Notes under the pieces: generated by a model | The model's input: only the letters and a program-made list of their open reading frames with translations | Told to the model about the DNA's origin: nothing | Database searches by the model: none | Shown: piece after piece, positions 23,203 to 33,507 of the stretch | Position numbering within the stretch: the stretch's first letter is position 1 | Layout: each line of letters starts with the position of its first letter | Assembly (NCBI GenBank): GCA_000514715.1 | Contig: AZWL01000001.1 | Coordinates: forward strand, 992,186-1,056,185 | Origin: Streptomyces sp. CNH099 | GTDB lineage: Bacteria > Actinomycetota > Actinomycetes > Streptomycetales > Streptomycetaceae | Length of the DNA stretch: 64,000 nucleotides | Direction: 5' to 3' | Made by a program: the position numbers and the translations under genes

Positions 23203-25917
23203 ATGCCCGTCCCCCGCCCGGCCGTCGTCGGTGCCGTACTCCTGGCCCTGGGCCTGAGCCCGCTCGCCGCACCGCCGGCCGCCGGCGCGCCACCGCCGCC
23301 GGCCCGGCCCGGTGACATCAGCCCCACCCCGCGTTCCGTCGGACCGCGCGGCGACAGCGTCACCGTGACCCGCACCGTCACCCTCGTCACCGGGTCCGAG
23401 CCCGACAAGCCCGCGCTGGCCGTCGCCGAGAAGGCGCTCCGCGACGCCGGCGCCCGGGCCGTCGTACGCGCCCGGACCGCCCCGCGCGACGGCCGCGGGC
23501 TCACCGTCTACCTCGGCGGCCCCGGCGCCAACCCCGCCTCCGCCGCCGCCCTCGACGCGCTCGGCGTCGCCGGCCCCGCCGGGCTGCCCGCCGACGGCTA
23601 CGTCCTGGCCGCCGGCACCGGCGGCACCGGCTCGGGCGCCGGCGCCGGCAGCATCGTCCTGGCCGGCGCCGACGCCACCGGCACGTACTACGCCGCGCAG
23701 AGCCTGCGCCAGCTCCTCCCGCACCGCGACGCCCCCGGCACCCGCGTCGCCGGCACCGCCGTCCGCGACTGGCCGGGCACCGGCTGGCGCGGCGCCATCG
23801 AGGGCTTCTACGGCGTCCCGTGGTCCCACGAGTCGCGGCTGGACCAGCTGTCGTTCTACGGCGCGCACAAGATGAACATCTACGTCTACTCCCCGAAGGA
23901 CGACCCGTACCTGCGCGAGCGCTGGCGCGAGCCGTACCCGCCCGGGGAACTCGCCCGCATCGCCGAACTGGTCGAGCACGCCCGGGCGAACCACGTCGAG
24001 TTCACCTACGCCCTCTCCCCCGGCCTGTCCGTCTGCTACAGCTCCGACGCGGACGTCCGGGCGCTCAACGACAAGTTCCAGACCCTGTGGGACGTCGGCG
24101 TACGGACCTTCGCCGTACCGCTGGACGACATCAGCTACACCGACTGGAACTGCGCCGCCGACGAGGAGCGCTTCGGCACCGGCGGCGGCGCCGCGGGCGC
24201 GGCCCAGGCGCATCTGCTCAACCGCGTCAACCGCGAGTTCGTCCGCACCCACGACGGCGCCGAGCCGCTGCAGACGGTGCCGACGGAGTACTACGACACC
24301 GCCCCGTCGCCGTACAAGAAGGCGCTCGCCGAGCAGCTGGACGACGACGTGCTGGTGGAGTGGACCGGCATCGGCGTCGTCGCGCCGGTGATGACCGTCG
24401 CGCAGGCGCGCGACGCCCGCGAGGTCTTCGGCCACCCGATCCTGACCTGGGACAACTACCCGGTCAACGACTACGCGCAGGAGCGGCTGCTGCTCGGCCC
24501 GTTCAACGGCCGGGAGAAGGGCCTGCCGGGCGAGCTGGCCGGCATCACCGCCAACCCCATGAACCAGGCCGCCGCGTCGAAGATCGCGCTGTACACGGTC
24601 GCCGACTTCGCGTGGAACGACGCCGCCTACGACCCCCGCAGGTCGTGGTCCGGCGCGCTGGCCGAGCTGGCGGGCGGCGACCGGCGCACGACCGCGGCGC
24701 TGCGGGCCTTCGCGGACGCCTCGTACGGCTCGGCGCTCAACCCCGGCCAGGCGCCGGAGCTGGCGGCGGCGATCGCCGCGTACCGGGACGGCGGCGGTGC
24801 GGACGGCGCCGGCGCCCTGGCCGACGCGCTCACCGCGCTGGAGGCCGCGCCCGGCGTGCTGCGCGACCGGCTGCCCGACCGGGCGTTCGTCGCGGAGGCC
24901 GGCCCCTGGCTGGACGCCACCCGCGACTGGGGCACCGCGGCCCGCACCGCCCTGCGGCTGGTGGAGGCCGCCCGCGACGGCGACGGCGCGCGTGCCTGGC
25001 GGCTGCGGCAGCGGCTGCCGGAGCTGGTGGCGCGGGCGGAGGCGCACGTCTACACGGGGCTCGGCGGGCGCGAGGTGCCGGTCGTCGTCGGCGAGGGCGT
25101 GCTCGACGCCTTCGTCGCGGACGCCGCCGCGGCGCACGACCGCTCGCTCGGGCTGCCCGCGCGGCCGAAGGGCGCGACGAACCTCGGCACGTACCGGGGC
25201 AACACCGTGGACCGGATGACGGACGGCGACGACTCGACGTTCTTCTGGAGCGACGGCTCGCCGGGCGCCGGCGCGTGGGTGAGCGTGGACCTGCACGGCG
25301 AGCGGGAGATCGGCGCCGTCTCGCTGGCGATGGCCAAGCCCGGCAGCCCGGACGACTACCTCCACCAAGGCGTGCTGGAGTACTCCGCCGACGGCGAGAC
25401 GTGGACGGAGCTGGCCGCCTTCTCCGGCACGCCGGACGTCGAGGCGACGGCGCCGGAGGGCACGAAGGCGCGGTACGTGCGCGCCCGGGCGACCGCGGGG
25501 CAGGGCAACTGGCTCGTGGTGCGGGAGTTCACCGTCTCCGGCGGCGGTTCGACGGCGGTGGCCGGCGGCCCGCCGGCGGCCGAGGGCAGCTCCCTGGCCG
25601 CCGCCGCGGACGGCGACACCGCCTCCGTCTACCGCGCCGCCCGCGCGGCCGAGGCCGGCGAGGCGCTGACGGTCCGCTTCGCGGAGCCGCGCGCGGGGAG
25701 GTCGCTGGTGGTGCTCCGCCCGCAGAGCGCGCCGGCCGCGGGCGCGCGCGTGCAGGTACGGAACGAGCCGGACGGCCCGTGGCGCACCGCGGGCCGCCTC
25801 GCGGGCGCGTACACGGAACTCCCCGTGCCCGGCGGGGCGGTGGCGGAGGTGCGGCTGCGGTGGTCGCACGGCGGGGCGGTGCCGCAGATCACGGACGTGG
25901 GGGTGATCGGCGGCTGA
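23203..25917 (+). CDS. Secreted GH84-type beta-N-acetylglucosaminidase with C-terminal carbohydrate-binding domain
   Basis: This 904-residue enzyme has a secretion signal (1-35, ending AAPPAAGA), an N-terminal GH20b-like domain (about 50-190), and a GH84 barrel that contains IEGFYGVPW and the catalytic aspartate pair Asp308-Asp309 (PLDDISY). GH84 enzymes remove terminal beta-linked N-acetylhexosamine by substrate-assisted catalysis. A helical region follows, and about 660-785 is an F5/8-type (CBM32) domain (NTVDRMTDGDDSTFFWSD, WVSVDLHGEREIGAVSL, GVLEYSADGETW). A GGAGG precedes ATG 23203. It probably acts on extracellular glycans such as mucin, glycoprotein or hyaluronan fragments. Confidence 0.9.
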   Translation: MPVPRPAVVGAVLLALGLSPLAAPPAAGAPPPPARPGDISPTPRSVGPRGDSVTVTRTVTLVTGSEPDKPALAVAEKALRDAGARAVVRARTAPRDGRGLTVYLGGPGANPASAAALDALGVAGPAGLPADGYVLAAGTGGTGSGAGAGSIVLAGADATGTYYAAQSLRQLLPHRDAPGTRVAGTAVRDWPGTGWRGAIEGFYGVPWSHESRLDQLSFYGAHKMNIYVYSPKDDPYLRERWREPYPPGELARIAELVEHARANHVEFTYALSPGLSVCYSSDADVRALNDKFQTLWDVGVRTFAVPLDDISYTDWNCAADEERFGTGGGAAGAAQAHLLNRVNREFVRTHDGAEPLQTVPTEYYDTAPSPYKKALAEQLDDDVLVEWTGIGVVAPVMTVAQARDAREVFGHPILTWDNYPVNDYAQERLLLGPFNGREKGLPGELAGITANPMNQAAASKIALYTVADFAWNDAAYDPRRSWSGALAELAGGDRRTTAALRAFADASYGSALNPGQAPELAAAIAAYRDGGGADGAGALADALTALEAAPGVLRDRLPDRAFVAEAGPWLDATRDWGTAARTALRLVEAARDGDGARAWRLRQRLPELVARAEAHVYTGLGGREVPVVVGEGVLDAFVADAAAAHDRSLGLPARPKGATNLGTYRGNTVDRMTDGDDSTFFWSDGSPGAGAWVSVDLHGEREIGAVSLAMAKPGSPDDYLHQGVLEYSADGETWTELAAFSGTPDVEATAPEGTKARYVRARATAGQGNWLVVREFTVSGGGSTAVAGGPPAAEGSSLAAAADGDTASVYRAARAAEAGEALTVRFAEPRAGRSLVVLRPQSAPAAGARVQVRNEPDGPWRTAGRLAGAYTELPVPGGAVAEVRLRWSHGGAVPQITDVGVIGG

Positions 25918-25976
25918 CGCGGACGGCGGGGCGGCGGAGCCGGGCCCGCGGCACGCTTGCCGGACCGTTCCCGGGC

Positions 25977-27071
25977 TCAGGCCCCGCCCCGCTCGCCCTC
26001 CGGCGCCAGGCTCCCGTGCAGGCGCAGCCGCGCTATCCCCCCGTCCGGATAGACGTCGAGACGCGCGTGCGTGCCCACCACCGCCGCCGCCAGCACGAAG
26101 CGGTGGTTCGTGTCCGGCTGCAGCCTCGTGCGCGGCAGCGCCTCCGTCCACGCGCCGCCGTCCCCGTCCCGTACGGACACCGCCGCCCAGCCCGCGGCAT
26201 TGCCCTTCAGATACGCCGTGTCGATCTCGATCGCGCGGATCTCGCCGCGGCCGGCGAGGGCGTAGCGGATCCAGTCGTGGCCGGCGTCCCGCCGGCGGCG
26301 GGTCTCCCAGCCGTCGTCCATCTGCCGCGGGCGGCCCGGCCGGATGGTGTTGACGGGCGGGGAGTAGAAGCGGTCGGAGGCGTCCTCGACGCGCCCGCCG
26401 TGTTCCAGCGCGACGAGGTCGAAGGTGCCGAGCGCCGCCAGCCACGCCGGGTCCGGGACGACGTCGCCGTGGACGCGGAGGCGGGCGATGCCGCCGTCCG
26501 GGTGCTGGCGCAGGCGCAGGTGTGTGCAGCGGCGCCCGCCCGTGACGGCGAAGCCGTTGGCGGCGTGGCCGCCGACCGTGGTGCGGGGCACCAGCCCGGT
26601 CCAGGCCACGCCGTCCGCGAGCAGTTCCGCGGGGGACGGCGTGCCGGGGACCTCGGCGCCCTCGACGCTCACGGACCGCGGGTGGTTGCCGCGGAAGTGG
26701 GCGGTGTCGACGACGATGCCGCGCACGACGCCGGGGGCGCCGAGGCGGATCAGCGCCCAGTCGTGGTCGCCGTCGGCCGGGTGCGGGGTCTCGGCGGCGG
26801 CGCCGCGGCGGCGTCTGGTCTCCCAGCCGTCCATGACCTTGCCCTTGTGTCCGAACGCCGCCGGGTCGAACTCCGCGCGCCCGGGCAGCAGCAGGTTCTC
26901 GCGGGGGGCGAAGAACTCGTCGTTGGCGGCGACGACCGCGCCGCCGAGGCGCCGGTCGGCGAGGTCCGGCAGGGCGGCGAAGCCGAAGTCGGCGGTGCGG
27001 TAGTCGGCGTAGGGGTCGCCGCCGCGGTACGGGGCGGCGGCGCCGGTGAAGCGGGGGATCTCGTCGGTCAC
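25977..27071 (-). CDS. alc: Allantoicase
   Basis: This 364-residue enzyme hydrolyses allantoate to ureidoglycolate and urea. It consists of two tandem allantoicase repeats, about 20-180 and 200-355. Each carries the signature [10 protein letters not shown] or [22 protein letters not shown], followed by an [15 protein letters not shown] strand ([12 protein letters not shown] in the first repeat). The GTG start at 27071 overlaps the allantoinase stop (GTGA), so the two are translationally coupled and follow one AllR-controlled promoter. No ureidoglycolate lyase or allantoate amidohydrolase is visible in this window, so the last step to glyoxylate is carried out elsewhere. Confidence 0.93.
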   Translation of the reverse strand: MTDEIPRFTGAAAPYRGGDPYADYRTADFGFAALPDLADRRLGGAVVAANDEFFAPRENLLLPGRAEFDPAAFGHKGKVMDGWETRRRRGAAAETPHPADGDHDWALIRLGAPGVVRGIVVDTAHFRGNHPRSVSVEGAEVPGTPSPAELLADGVAWTGLVPRTTVGGHAANGFAVTGGRRCTHLRLRQHPDGGIARLRVHGDVVPDPAWLAALGTFDLVALEHGGRVEDASDRFYSPPVNTIRPGRPRQMDDGWETRRRRDAGHDWIRYALAGRGEIRAIEIDTAYLKGNAAGWAAVSVRDGDGGAWTEALPRTRLQPDTNHRFVLAAAVVGTHARLDVYPDGGIARLRLHGSLAPEGERGGA

Positions 27072-28429
27072 GGGTGCTGCCGCCCTTCGTCCCGGCCGGT
27101 GCGGCCGAGGAGCCGGCCGCGGGGTTCGGTGTGCGCACCGCGGTGGTGGACGCGGCGCCCGCGCAGCCAGGTGGACGTGACGACGCCGTGCAGCCGCCGT
27201 CCCGCGTACGCGGTGACGGGGTTGCGGTGCTGCAGGTCCGCCGGGTCGACGGTGAAGGCCGCGTCGGGGTCGAGCACGGCGAAGTCGGCGTCCCGGCCGG
27301 GCTCGACGGCGCCCTTGGCGTCGAGCCCGGCGAGCCGGGCGGGTCCTGCGGCCATCCAGCGGGCGACGTCGGCGAGGCCGTGGCCGCGCCGGCGGGCCTC
27401 GGTCCACACCGCGGGCAGGCCGAGCTGGAGCGAGGAGATGCCGCCCCAGGCGGTGGCGAAGTCTCCGGTCTTCAGCTCGGCGGTGGCCGGGGAGTGGTCG
27501 GAGACGACGCAGTCGACCGTGCCGTCGGCGAGTCCTGCCCACAGCAGGTCCCGGTTGCCGGCCTCCCGGATGGGCGGGCAGCACTTGAACTCGGTGGCCC
27601 CGTCCGGGATCTCCTCCGCGGTCAGGGTGAGGAAGTGCGGGCAGGTCTCGGCGGTGACGGGCAGGCCGGCGCGGCGGGCGGCGGCCAGGGCGGGCAGCGC
27701 GCCGGCGGAGGAGAGGTGGAGGACGTGGACGCGGGTGCCGTGCCGCGCGGCGAGCGCGACGACCCGTTCGACGGCCCGGTTCTCGGCGGCCCGCGGGCGG
27801 GAGGCGAGGAAGCCGGCGTAGTCGCGGCCGGGGACGGGCGGTGCGCCGTCGAGCACCTCGGGGTCCTCGGCGTGGACGACGAGCAGCGCCCCGAGGCGGG
27901 CGGCCGCGGCCGCGGCGGCGTCCAGTCCGGCGCCGGCGAGCGGCGGGAACTCCTCGACGCCGGACGGGGAGAGGAAGCACTTGAAGCCGAAGACGCCGGC
28001 GGCGTACAGCGGTGCGAGGTCCGCGGCGTTGCCGGGGACCGCCCCGCCCCAGAAGCCGACATCGACGTGCACCCGGGTCCGGGCCGCGGCCCGCTTGGCC
28101 GCGAGCGCCCGGACCGTGGTGGTGGGCGGCAGGCTGTTGAGCGGCATGTCGACCAGGGTGGTGACGCCGCCGGCGGCGGCCGCGCGGGTGGCGGTCGCGA
28201 AGCCCTCCCACTCGGCCCGGCCCGGGTCGTTGACGTGCACGTGGGTGTCGACGAGCCCGGGCAGCAGCGCGAGGTCGCCGCAGTCCTCGGCGCGGGCACC
28301 GGGGGGCGGGGCCGTCTCGTACGGCAGCACGGCGGCGATCCGTCCGCCGGCGACCGCGACGGCGGCGGGCCGCTCGCCCTCGGGGGTGACGACGCGGCGT
28401 GAGCGCAGCACCAGTTCGACGTCCGGCAC
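27068..28429 (-). CDS. allB: Allantoinase
   Basis: This 453-residue amidohydrolase opens the hydantoin ring of allantoin to allantoate. It has the metal-binding [15 protein letters not shown], the candidate carboxylated lysine in [26 protein letters not shown] and the aspartate motif VVSDHSPAT. The GTG at 28429 is chosen because GAGAGGGGACC lies directly before it; GTG 28450 would extend the protein by seven residues. The first half of the operon is preceded by an AllR-type palindrome. Allantoicase follows with overlapping codons. Confidence 0.95.
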   Translation of the reverse strand: MPDVELVLRSRRVVTPEGERPAAVAVAGGRIAAVLPYETAPPPGARAEDCGDLALLPGLVDTHVHVNDPGRAEWEGFATATRAAAAGGVTTLVDMPLNSLPPTTTVRALAAKRAAARTRVHVDVGFWGGAVPGNAADLAPLYAAGVFGFKCFLSPSGVEEFPPLAGAGLDAAAAAAARLGALLVVHAEDPEVLDGAPPVPGRDYAGFLASRPRAAENRAVERVVALAARHGTRVHVLHLSSAGALPALAAARRAGLPVTAETCPHFLTLTAEEIPDGATEFKCCPPIREAGNRDLLWAGLADGTVDCVVSDHSPATAELKTGDFATAWGGISSLQLGLPAVWTEARRRGHGLADVARWMAAGPARLAGLDAKGAVEPGRDADFAVLDPDAAFTVDPADLQHRNPVTAYAGRRLHGVVTSTWLRGRRVHHRGAHTEPRGRLLGRTGRDEGRQHP

Positions 28430-28455
28430 CCGGTCCCCTCTCGACGGCACCCTGA

Positions 28456-28472
28456 TTCAACGTTCTGTTGAA
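28456..28472. promoter_or_regulatory. AllR-type operator of allB-alc
   Basis: TTCAAC (28456-28461) and GTTGAA (28467-28472) form an exact inverted repeat with a 5-base centre. It starts 27 bases before the allB start and lies immediately downstream of the -10 box, so a bound protein would block transcription initiation. Two near copies precede aceB and uraD. Confidence 0.8.
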
Positions 28473-28476
28473 ATGC

Positions 28477-28505
28477 ACTGTCTCCGCGGCTGCGCGTCCC
28501 GTCAA
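28477..28505 (-). promoter_or_regulatory. allB promoter (-35 TTGACG, 17 bases, -10 GACAGT)
   Basis: On the minus strand TTGACG (28500-28505) is followed 17 bases later by GACAGT (28477-28482). The transcription start would fall within the adjacent palindrome. The leader to GTG 28429 would be about 40 bases with a clear ribosome site. Confidence 0.65.
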
Positions 28506-28601
28506 GGCCGGACAGGCGGGCCGTCCGGTGGATTCCACATGATGAAAGCCGGATTCCGGACCGTTAAGCTGCGGTCGCACCCGATCGGAAGGAACCCGCA
28601 C

Positions 28602-29396
28602 GTGCCCCGCAGCACCGCAGCGTCCGGGCCGGCCGCCGCCGGCGGCGTCCAGTCGCTGGAGCGCGCCTTCGACCTGCTGGAGCGGATGGCCGACGCGGGC
28701 GGCGAGGTGGGGCTGAGCGAGCTGGCCGGCAGCAGCGGGCTGCCGCTGCCGACCATCCACCGCCTGATGCGCACCCTCGTCGCCACCGGGTACGCACGCC
28801 AGCAGCCCAACCGCCGCTACGCCCTCGGCCCCCGGCTGATCCGGCTCGGCGAGAGCGCGTCCCGGCTGCTGGGCACCTGGGCGCGGCCGCACCTGGCGCG
28901 ACTGGTGGACGAGACCGGCGAGACCGCGAACATGGCGCTGCTCGACGGCGACGAGGCCGTGTACGTCGCGCAGGTGCCGTCCCGGCACTCGATGCGCATG
29001 TTCACGGAGGTCGGCCGCCGGGTCCTGCCGCACTCGACCGGGGTGGGCAAGGCCCTGCTGGCCCAGCTGCCGGACGACGCGGTACGGGCCCTGCTGGCCC
29101 GCACCGGGATGCCGGCGGCCACCGAGAGGACGCTCACCTCGCCCGACGCCTTCCTCCGGGCGCTGGCCGCCGTCCGCGCGGACGGCTACGCGGTGGACGA
29201 CAACGAGCAGGAGATGGGCGTGCGCTGCCTGGCCGTCGCGGTGCCGGACGCGCCGACGGCCGCGGCGGTCTCGATCTCCGGACCCGCGGGCCGGCTGACG
29301 GAGGCGGCGACGGAGCGGATGGTGCCGGTCCTGCGGGAGGTCGCCCGGCAACTGTCGGCGGCGCTCACGGACACGACGGACACCACCGCTAACTGA
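28602..29396 (+). CDS. allR: IclR-family repressor of allantoin catabolism (AllR)
   Basis: This 264-residue IclR-family regulator has an N-terminal winged helix (about 15-75; VQSLERAFDLLERMA, LPLPTIHRLMRTLVATGYARQ) and the IclR effector domain (MRMFTEVGRRVLPHSTGVGKALLAQL; EQEMGVRCLAVAVPDA). In Streptomyces coelicolor, AllR represses allantoin genes and is relieved by an allantoin-pathway intermediate. The position here, divergent from allB with a palindrome in the 172-base gap, is the same. GTG 28602 follows GGAAGGA. It most likely also binds the matching sites before aceB and uraD. Confidence 0.9.
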   Translation: MPRSTAASGPAAAGGVQSLERAFDLLERMADAGGEVGLSELAGSSGLPLPTIHRLMRTLVATGYARQQPNRRYALGPRLIRLGESASRLLGTWARPHLARLVDETGETANMALLDGDEAVYVAQVPSRHSMRMFTEVGRRVLPHSTGVGKALLAQLPDDAVRALLARTGMPAATERTLTSPDAFLRALAAVRADGYAVDDNEQEMGVRCLAVAVPDAPTAAAVSISGPAGRLTEAATERMVPVLREVARQLSAALTDTTDTTAN

Positions 29397-29586
29397 CCTC
29401 GGGTCCCGGCGGCGGGGGCGGAACCGGCACGGTGAGGCGGTGCGTGCGGAAGGCTTCTGACGCGCGGTGGGGCCGGAGCGCCCGAGGGCAGGGTGCGCGC
29501 CGGAACGACCGCGTGCCCGGTGCGGGCGGGCGCCCCTCGCGGCGCGGCGGGCGTCCGGTTCGCCCCGGCGGCGGCCGGGCCCCGCG

Positions 29587-30063
29587 CTACCGCCGCGGTG
29601 CGCTGCCGAACAGCTCGATCACGTCGCGTACCTCCGCGACCGCCGGCGCCACGGCGCTCACCGAGCCGACCGCGCCCGCGACCACCAGCAGCGCCCGGTG
29701 CAGCCGCGCCACGTCGGGCGCGCCGGCCGCCGCCATGGCGGCCAGCTCCGCGAGGGCCTCCTCCGCGGGGGCGCGGTCGCGGAGGTGGGCGGGGTGCGCC
29801 GCGAGGTCGCCGCGCAGCCGGTCCACGGCGGCGGCGAGCGCCGTCACCCGCGGGTCGGAGGTCCCGGAAGCGCGTGCCTCCCCCGCCTCGGGCCCGCACG
29901 CCGCAGGGTGCTCGGGCCCCCGCGCCGCACGGGCCTCGCCCGCGCGCGCGTCACGCCCCTCGGGTACGTCGCCCGCACGCCCCGCCTCCGCGTGCCCCGC
30001 GTCCCCCTTGTCCTTCTCGGCCTGCACCGTCGTCGTGCCCCGGCCCGTACGATCGTTTCCCAT
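29587..30063 (-). CDS. Small hypothetical protein (DUF5955-like)
   Basis: This 158-residue protein has a low-complexity, charged, Ala/Gly-rich N-terminal half (residues 1-70). Its alpha-helical C-terminal half ends VAGAVGSVSAVAPAVAEVRDVIELFG. It resembles a Streptomyces family of unknown function (DUF5955), an identification made from memory. No signal peptide or transmembrane segment is evident, although the C-terminal helix AGAVGSVSAVAPAVA is apolar. ATG 30063 has an excellent GGGGGAGGA site. It is divergent from the MocA-like gene. Confidence 0.65.
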   Translation of the reverse strand: MGNDRTGRGTTTVQAEKDKGDAGHAEAGRAGDVPEGRDARAGEARAARGPEHPAACGPEAGEARASGTSDPRVTALAAAVDRLRGDLAAHPAHLRDRAPAEEALAELAAMAAAGAPDVARLHRALLVVAGAVGSVSAVAPAVAEVRDVIELFGSAPRR

Positions 30064-30186
30064 CGGCAGTCCTCCCCCTGCCCGCCCGCTCCCGCCGGTG
30101 CCCCGAGGGCGCCGCGTCCCCCCGGGCGATGCCGAGACAGTAAAGCCAACAATGCGTCAAAACGCCACTCGGAACGGGAAATTCAG

Positions 30187-30834
30187 ATGAATAGGAAGAT
30201 CGGCGCCACTGAATCTCCCGTCGCCGGGCTGTTGCTCGCCGCGGGCGGGGGGCGGCGGCTCGGCGGGCGGGCGAAGGCGCTGCTGCCGGCCGGGCCGGAC
30301 GGGCGGCCGCTGGTGGAGCGGGCGGCCGCGGCGCTGCGGGCGGCGGGGTGTGCGCCGGTGCACGTGGTGCTGGGTGCGGCGGAGGACGCGGTACGGGAGG
30401 CGGCCCGGCTGCCCGGCTGCGTACCGGTGTCGAACCCGGACTGGGCGTCGGGCATGGGCTCGTCGCTGCGCGCCGGGCTGGCGTCGCTGGAGCCGACGGC
30501 CGCCGCGGCGGCGGTGGTGCTGCTCGTGGACCAGCCGCGGATCGGGTCCGCCGCCGTCGCCCGGGTGGCCGCGGCGTACGGGACGCGGGGCGCCGAGCTG
30601 GCCGCGGCCACGTACGACGGCGTGCGCGGCCACCCCGTGCTGCTGGGCCGCCGCCGCTGGGCGGAGGCCGCGGCGGGCGCCACCGGCGACCGGGGCGCCC
30701 GCGACCTGCTGGCCGCCGCCGCGCGGCGGGGCGCACTCGCGCTGGTGGAGTGCGGCGACGTGGCCGCGCCCGACGACGTCGACACCCCCGCGGACCTGGC
30801 CCTGCTGGACGCGGGCGGGGACGCCCCGCGCTGA
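30187..30834 (+). CDS. mocA: MobA/MocA-like nucleotidyltransferase (probable molybdenum cofactor cytidylyltransferase)
   Basis: This 215-residue protein belongs to the MobA-like NTP transferases. It shows the nucleotide loop GLLLAAGGGRRLGGRAKALLP and LLVDQPRIG as the metal-binding motif. MocA-type enzymes attach CMP to molybdopterin for xanthine-dehydrogenase-type enzymes. The placement between AllR and malate synthase, in a window that also carries xanthine dehydrogenase and XdhC, supports this role. A different NTP transferase function cannot be excluded. GGAACGGGA precedes ATG 30187. Confidence 0.75.
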   Translation: MNRKIGATESPVAGLLLAAGGGRRLGGRAKALLPAGPDGRPLVERAAAALRAAGCAPVHVVLGAAEDAVREAARLPGCVPVSNPDWASGMGSSLRAGLASLEPTAAAAAVVLLVDQPRIGSAAVARVAAAYGTRGAELAAATYDGVRGHPVLLGRRRWAEAAAGATGDRGARDLLAAAARRGALALVECGDVAAPDDVDTPADLALLDAGGDAPR

Positions 30835-30867
30835 GCGCCACCGCCGCCGCGCCGCAGAGCCCACGAC

Positions 30868-30908
30868 ATCAACAGACCGTTGAACTTCCGGGATAAGGAA
30901 ACTACTCT
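30868..30908 (+). promoter_or_regulatory. aceB promoter with AllR-type operator
   Basis: The palindrome ATCAAC-N5-GTTGAA (30868-30884) overlaps the -35 TTGAAC (30880-30885). Exactly 17 bases later is the -10 TACTCT (30903-30908). The leader to ATG 30998 is about 80 bases. Only one base differs from the allB site in the arms. Confidence 0.75.
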
Positions 30909-30997
30909 CCACAAACCAGAAGGGTTCGGAACCCGGTTCCGGCCGCCCCGCCACGTCCGCTGCGCCCGGCACCCCGTGCCGTCAAGGAGTGACAGCC

Positions 30998-32599
30998 ATG
31001 TCCGCAGTCGTCGCCGCCGAGCCCGCGCCCCGCCAGGACGAGGTCCTCACCGACGCCGCCCTCGCCTTCCTCGCCGAGCTGCACCGCAGGTTCACCCCGC
31101 GCCGCGACGAGCTGCTCGCCCGCCGCGCCGAGCGCCGCGCCGCCGTCGCGCGCACCGCCGCCCTCGACTTCCTCCCCGAGACCGCCGGCATCCGCGCCGA
31201 CGACTCCTGGCGCGTCGCGCCCGCGCCGCCCGCGCTGGCGGACCGCCGGGTGGAGATCACCGGCCCCACCGACCGCAAGATGACGATCAACGCCCTCAAC
31301 TCCGGCGCGAAGGTGTGGCTCGCCGACTTCGAGGACGCCTCCGCGCCCACCTGGGCGAACGTCATCGGCGGCCAGGTCAACCTGACCGACGCCTACGAGC
31401 GCCGCATCGACTTCACCGACCCCGCCTCCGGCAGGACCTACGCCCTGAAACCCGCCGCGGAGCTGGCGACCGTCGTCACCCGGCCGCGCGGCTGGCACCT
31501 CGACGAACGGCACCTCACCGTCGAGGGCCGCCCGGTGCCCGGAGCGCTGGTCGACTTCGGGCTGTACTTCTTCCACAACGCCCGGCGGCTGCTCGACCTC
31601 GGTAAGGGCCCGTACTTCTACCTGCCCAAGACCGAGTCCCACCACGAAGCCCGCCTCTGGAACGACGTGTTCGTCTTCGCCCAGGACTACTGCGGCATCC
31701 CGCAGGGCACGGTGCGGGCCACCGTCCTGATCGAGACCATCACCGCCGCGTACGAGATGGAGGAGATCCTCTACGAGCTGCGCGACCACGCCTCCGGCCT
31801 CAACGCCGGGCGCTGGGACTACCTGTTCTCGATCGTGAAGAACTTCCGCGACGGCGGACCGAGGTTCGTGCTGCCCGACCGCAACGCGGTGACGATGACG
31901 GCCCCGTTCATGCGCGCCTACACCGAACTGCTCGTGCGCACCTGCCACAGGCGCGGCGCGCACGCGATCGGCGGCATGGCCGCGTTCATCCCCTCCCGCC
32001 GCGACCCGGAGGTCAACAAGGTCGCGTTCGACAAGGTCAAGGCGGACAAGGACCGCGAGGCGCACGACGGCTTCGACGGCTCCTGGGTCGCGCACCCCGA
32101 CCTGGTGCCGATCGCCATGGCATCGTTCGACGCCGTGCTCGGCGAGCGGCCGCACCAGAAGGACCGGCTGCGCGAGGACGTGTCGGTGTCCGCCGGCGAC
32201 CTGACCGCGGTCGACTCGCTGGACGCGAAGCCGACGTACCCGGGCCTGGTCAACGCCGTGCAGGTGGGCATCCGCTACATCGAGGCGTGGCTGCGGGGCC
32301 TGGGCGCGGTGGCCATCTTCAACCTCATGGAGGACGCCGCGACCGCGGAGATCTCCCGCTCCCAGATCTGGCAGTGGATCAACGCGGGCGTCGTCTTCGA
32401 CGACGGCGAGCGGGTGACGGCGGAGCTGGTGCGGCGGATCGCGGCGGAGGAGCTGGCGGGCATCCGCGCGGAGACCGGGGCGGAGGCGTTCGCGGCGGGC
32501 CGGTGGCAGCAGGCGCACGACCTGCTGCTGCAGGTCTCGCTGGACGCGGACTACGCGGACTTCCTGACGCTGCCGGCGTACGAGCTGCTGGAGGACTGA
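30998..32599 (+). CDS. aceB: Malate synthase A
   Basis: This 533-residue enzyme condenses glyoxylate with acetyl-CoA to malate. It has the malate synthase A length and motifs, including [60 protein letters not shown] and [15 protein letters not shown]. An AAGGAG site lies before ATG 30998. The gene carries an AllR-type operator, so it should be induced when allantoin breakdown yields glyoxylate. Isocitrate lyase is not in the window, so its main role here is probably assimilation of purine-derived glyoxylate. Confidence 0.95.
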   Translation: MSAVVAAEPAPRQDEVLTDAALAFLAELHRRFTPRRDELLARRAERRAAVARTAALDFLPETAGIRADDSWRVAPAPPALADRRVEITGPTDRKMTINALNSGAKVWLADFEDASAPTWANVIGGQVNLTDAYERRIDFTDPASGRTYALKPAAELATVVTRPRGWHLDERHLTVEGRPVPGALVDFGLYFFHNARRLLDLGKGPYFYLPKTESHHEARLWNDVFVFAQDYCGIPQGTVRATVLIETITAAYEMEEILYELRDHASGLNAGRWDYLFSIVKNFRDGGPRFVLPDRNAVTMTAPFMRAYTELLVRTCHRRGAHAIGGMAAFIPSRRDPEVNKVAFDKVKADKDREAHDGFDGSWVAHPDLVPIAMASFDAVLGERPHQKDRLREDVSVSAGDLTAVDSLDAKPTYPGLVNAVQVGIRYIEAWLRGLGAVAIFNLMEDAATAEISRSQIWQWINAGVVFDDGERVTAELVRRIAAEELAGIRAETGAEAFAAGRWQQAHDLLLQVSLDADYADFLTLPAYELLED

Positions 32600-32661
32600 C
32601 ACCGCCGGCCGCCGGAGATCCCCTCTGGCGGAGCGGGGGCGGTACGTGGTCGCATGCTGGC

Positions 32662-33438
32662 ATGACGGACGACACGACCGAGCACGACTCCCCCGCCGCG
32701 CCCGGCGCCGGCCCCGCTGCCCGCGCCGCCGTTGCCGGCCGCTTCCGCGGCCTGCTCGACGACCTCGACCGGACCTCCGGCGCGGCGGTCGCGGACGCGG
32801 CCACGCTGATCCTGGACGCGGTGGCCGCGGGCGGCCTGGTGTACGCCGCCGGGGCCGGGCACTCGCTGGCGATGGTCTGCGAGACGTTCTACCGGGCGGG
32901 CGGCCTGGCCTGCGTACGGCCCGTGTGGGACCCGGAGATCCTGCCGCTCAACGGCGCGACGGCCAGCACGGCGGCGGAGCGGCGGCCGGGGTCGGGGCGG
33001 GCGATGGTGGAGCGGGTGAAGCCGGGGCCGGACGACGTGGTGGTGGTCTTCTCCACCAGCGGCCGGAACCCGTATCCGGTGGAGATCGCGCAGGAGTGCA
33101 TGGCGCGGGGCGTGCCGGTGGTCGCGGTGACGTCGATGCCGGCGTCGGCGAGCGCGACGGCGCGGGCCAGCACGCGGCTGGCGGACCACGCGACGGTGGT
33201 GCTGGACACGTGCGTGCCGGCGGGCGACGTGGTGCACCCGGCGGAGTCGCCGCGGACGGCGGCGGTGTCGACGGTGCTGGGGGCGTATGTGTGGGCGCTG
33301 CTGCTGGCGGAGCTGGATGAGCGGGCGGCGGGGCGTGGGGTGGAGTTGCCGCGGTGGGTGAGTGCGAACGTGCCGGGCGGGGATGAGGCGAATCGGCGGA
33401 ACTTCACGCGGTACGGGGGGCGGATTCCGGAGCTGTGA
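32662..33438 (+). CDS. SIS-domain protein (UPF0309-like)
   Basis: This 258-residue protein has one sugar isomerase (SIS) domain: LVYAAGAGHSLAMVCETFYRAGG, VVVFSTSGRNPYPVEIAQE and VPVVAVTSMPASA. Such domains bind phosphosugars, and this subgroup is annotated as UPF0309, of unknown function. It has a conserved C-terminal tail (LPRWVSANVPGGDEANRRNFTRYGGRIP). It follows aceB by 62 bases in the same direction and may share its message. What it does in a ureide cluster is not clear. Confidence 0.85.
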   Translation: MTDDTTEHDSPAAPGAGPAARAAVAGRFRGLLDDLDRTSGAAVADAATLILDAVAAGGLVYAAGAGHSLAMVCETFYRAGGLACVRPVWDPEILPLNGATASTAAERRPGSGRAMVERVKPGPDDVVVVFSTSGRNPYPVEIAQECMARGVPVVAVTSMPASASATARASTRLADHATVVLDTCVPAGDVVHPAESPRTAAVSTVLGAYVWALLLAELDERAAGRGVELPRWVSANVPGGDEANRRNFTRYGGRIPEL

Positions 33439-33480
33439 GGCTCGCCGGCGGGGGTCTCCCCGAACCCGCCCCTTCCCCAA

Positions 33481-33503
33481 GCCCGGGTGCTCCGCCCCCG
33501 GGC
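33481..33503. terminator. Weak hairpin between convergent SIS and 8-oxoguanine deaminase genes
   Basis: GCCCGGG (33481-33487) and CCCGGGC (33497-33503) make a 7-bp stem with a 9-base loop in the 69-base convergent gap. Confidence 0.4.
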
Positions 33504-33507
33504 CCCC

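Noticed and set aside
22987..29351. Very long open frames on the minus strand opposite and across GH84, allantoicase and allantoinase genes
   Set aside because: They arise because G/C-rich third positions leave few stop codons. Their translations are Arg/Gly/Pro-rich and lack recognisable domains, whereas the chosen frames carry complete motifs.
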